DNA from: Acetatifactor muris
Lineage (GTDB): Bacteria; Bacillota; Clostridia; Lachnospirales; Lachnospiraceae
Assembly: GCF_024623325.1 (NCBI RefSeq)
Contig: NZ_JANJZD010000014.1
Span: 1 to 64,000 of the forward strand
Reading direction: 5' to 3'
DNA length: 64,000 nucleotides
In this document: positions 63,451 through 64,000 of the stretch, one piece after another
Layout: each line of letters starts with the position of its first letter
Numbering within the stretch: the first letter of the stretch is position 1
Translations under genes and position numbers: made by a program
Notes under the pieces: generated by a model
The model's input: the letters and a program-made list of their open reading frames with translations, nothing else
What the model was told of the DNA's origin: nothing
Database searches by the model: none

Positions 63451-64000
63451 CTACCCTGTGTTCTTCAATACCAAATCACCATTACTGCAAACATATTCCA
63501 TCCCGCAATCCGGACACGTAAAATTTTCATTCAGCACCTGACCACATTGGCAAACCCATCCGATCCTCCTTGCCGGTATACCTGCCATCAATGCATATGG
63601 TTTTACATCTCTGGTAACCACAGCACCTGCGGCAATTGTGGCATATTCTCCAACGATATTGCCACAGACAACAGTACAGTTTGCTCCTAATGTGGCATCA
63701 TGCCTGATCAGTGTCTTTCGATATCCCAGACTCCCTTTTGGATACCTGCCCCTGGGGGTCAGATCATTGGTAAATACCATAGAAGGCCCGCAAAACACAT
63801 AATCCTCCAACTCAACCCCTTCATAAACAGAGACATTATTCTGAATTTTTACCCTATTACCAATTTTCACATTATTTGCTATATTTACATTTTGGCCAAA
63901 TGAACAGTTTGCTCCAATCTGAGCTCCCGATTGGATATGACAAAAACACCATATCTTTGTTCCATTACCAATTTGTACATTTCTGTCAATAATACTGGTT
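63451..64000 (-). CDS. Hexapeptide-repeat N-acyltransferase (WbpD/WlbB-like), N-terminus outside window
   Basis: Open frame to the right window edge. IDRNVQIGNGTKIWCFCHIQSGAQIGANCSFGQNVNIANNVKIGN shows left-handed beta-helix hexapeptide repeats; the central FCGPSMVFTNDLTPRGRYP is diagnostic for the UDP-amino-sugar acetyltransferases. A C-terminal Cys4 rubredoxin-like tail (CQCGQ ... CPDCGM) is an extension found in some homologues. It would acylate the product of the aminotransferase. First of at least three leftward genes visible; the cluster continues beyond the window. Confidence 0.9.
   Translation of the reverse strand, partial: TSIIDRNVQIGNGTKIWCFCHIQSGAQIGANCSFGQNVNIANNVKIGNRVKIQNNVSVYEGVELEDYVFCGPSMVFTNDLTPRGRYPKGSLGYRKTLIRHDATLGANCTVVCGNIVGEYATIAAGAVVTRDVKPYALMAGIPARRIGWVCQCGQVLNENFTCPDCGMEYVCSNGDLVLKNTG

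Overview
The window looks like chromosome of an anaerobic, endospore-forming Firmicute of the Lachnospiraceae type. The reasons are a complete spoIIIAA-AH operon, spoIVB, a pyruvate:ferredoxin oxidoreductase, a two-gene SUF-type Fe-S system, Clostridia-like gene order (nusB-xseA-xseB-ispA-dxs-tlyA-nadK-argR-recN-spoIVB), and Shine-Dalgarno-rich, moderate-GC coding. The species assignment is inference.

Layout, left to right. (1) 1-5940 is an eroded, AT-richer accessory or defence island, almost all on the minus strand: an AAA-ATPase-like/PD-(D/E)XK gene with one frameshift, an OLD-like ATPase with one in-frame stop, a decayed adenine-methyltransferase fragment, a small HTH regulator, a perfect 26-bp palindrome, and an IS21-type istB remnant. 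(2) 5959-12050 is a type I-C CRISPR array with 92 recognisable 32-bp repeats plus one 10-bp repeat stub. Its leader is at the right, next to cas2, and it is read leftwards. (3) 12239-19959 is a complete, tightly overlapping type I-C operon (cas3-cas5c-cas8c-cas7-cas4-cas1-cas2) behind a near-consensus promoter. (4) 20257-35345 is a long leftward housekeeping run from deoB through prfC, a transglutaminase-like lipoprotein, an Asp23 protein, nusB, exonuclease VII, isoprenoid genes, tlyA, nadK, argR and recN to spoIVB. (5) 35457-40766 is the spoIIIA operon, read leftwards, with a candidate sigma-E promoter. (6) 40922-46337, rightward, is a minimal SUF pair and nifJ. (7) 46414-55110, leftward, holds two hydrolases and an LplABC-type ABC importer with a formylglycine-enzyme-fold protein; a divergent AraC regulator follows at 55476. 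(8) 56320-60895 is a second accessory patch. It contains a decayed AAA-ATPase-like remnant, a nucleotidyltransferase gene overlapping a gene for a dUTPase/Dcd-like domain fused to an AbiH domain, and an Rpn-type nuclease. (9) 60897-64000 is part of a leftward surface-polysaccharide cluster: acyltransferase, aminotransferase and a frameshifted nucleotide-sugar dehydrogenase.

The most interesting candidates are the nucleotidyltransferase + dUTPase-like-AbiH pair (56780-59159), which I read as a possible nucleotide-sensing abortive-infection system, and details of the CRISPR array: one spacer captured twice with different lengths, and partial repeat deletions near the old end. Several accessory genes carry exactly one inactivating lesion, which suggests recent decay or sequence error rather than ancient loss. 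Functional calls come from reading the translated sequence by eye; no database search was run.
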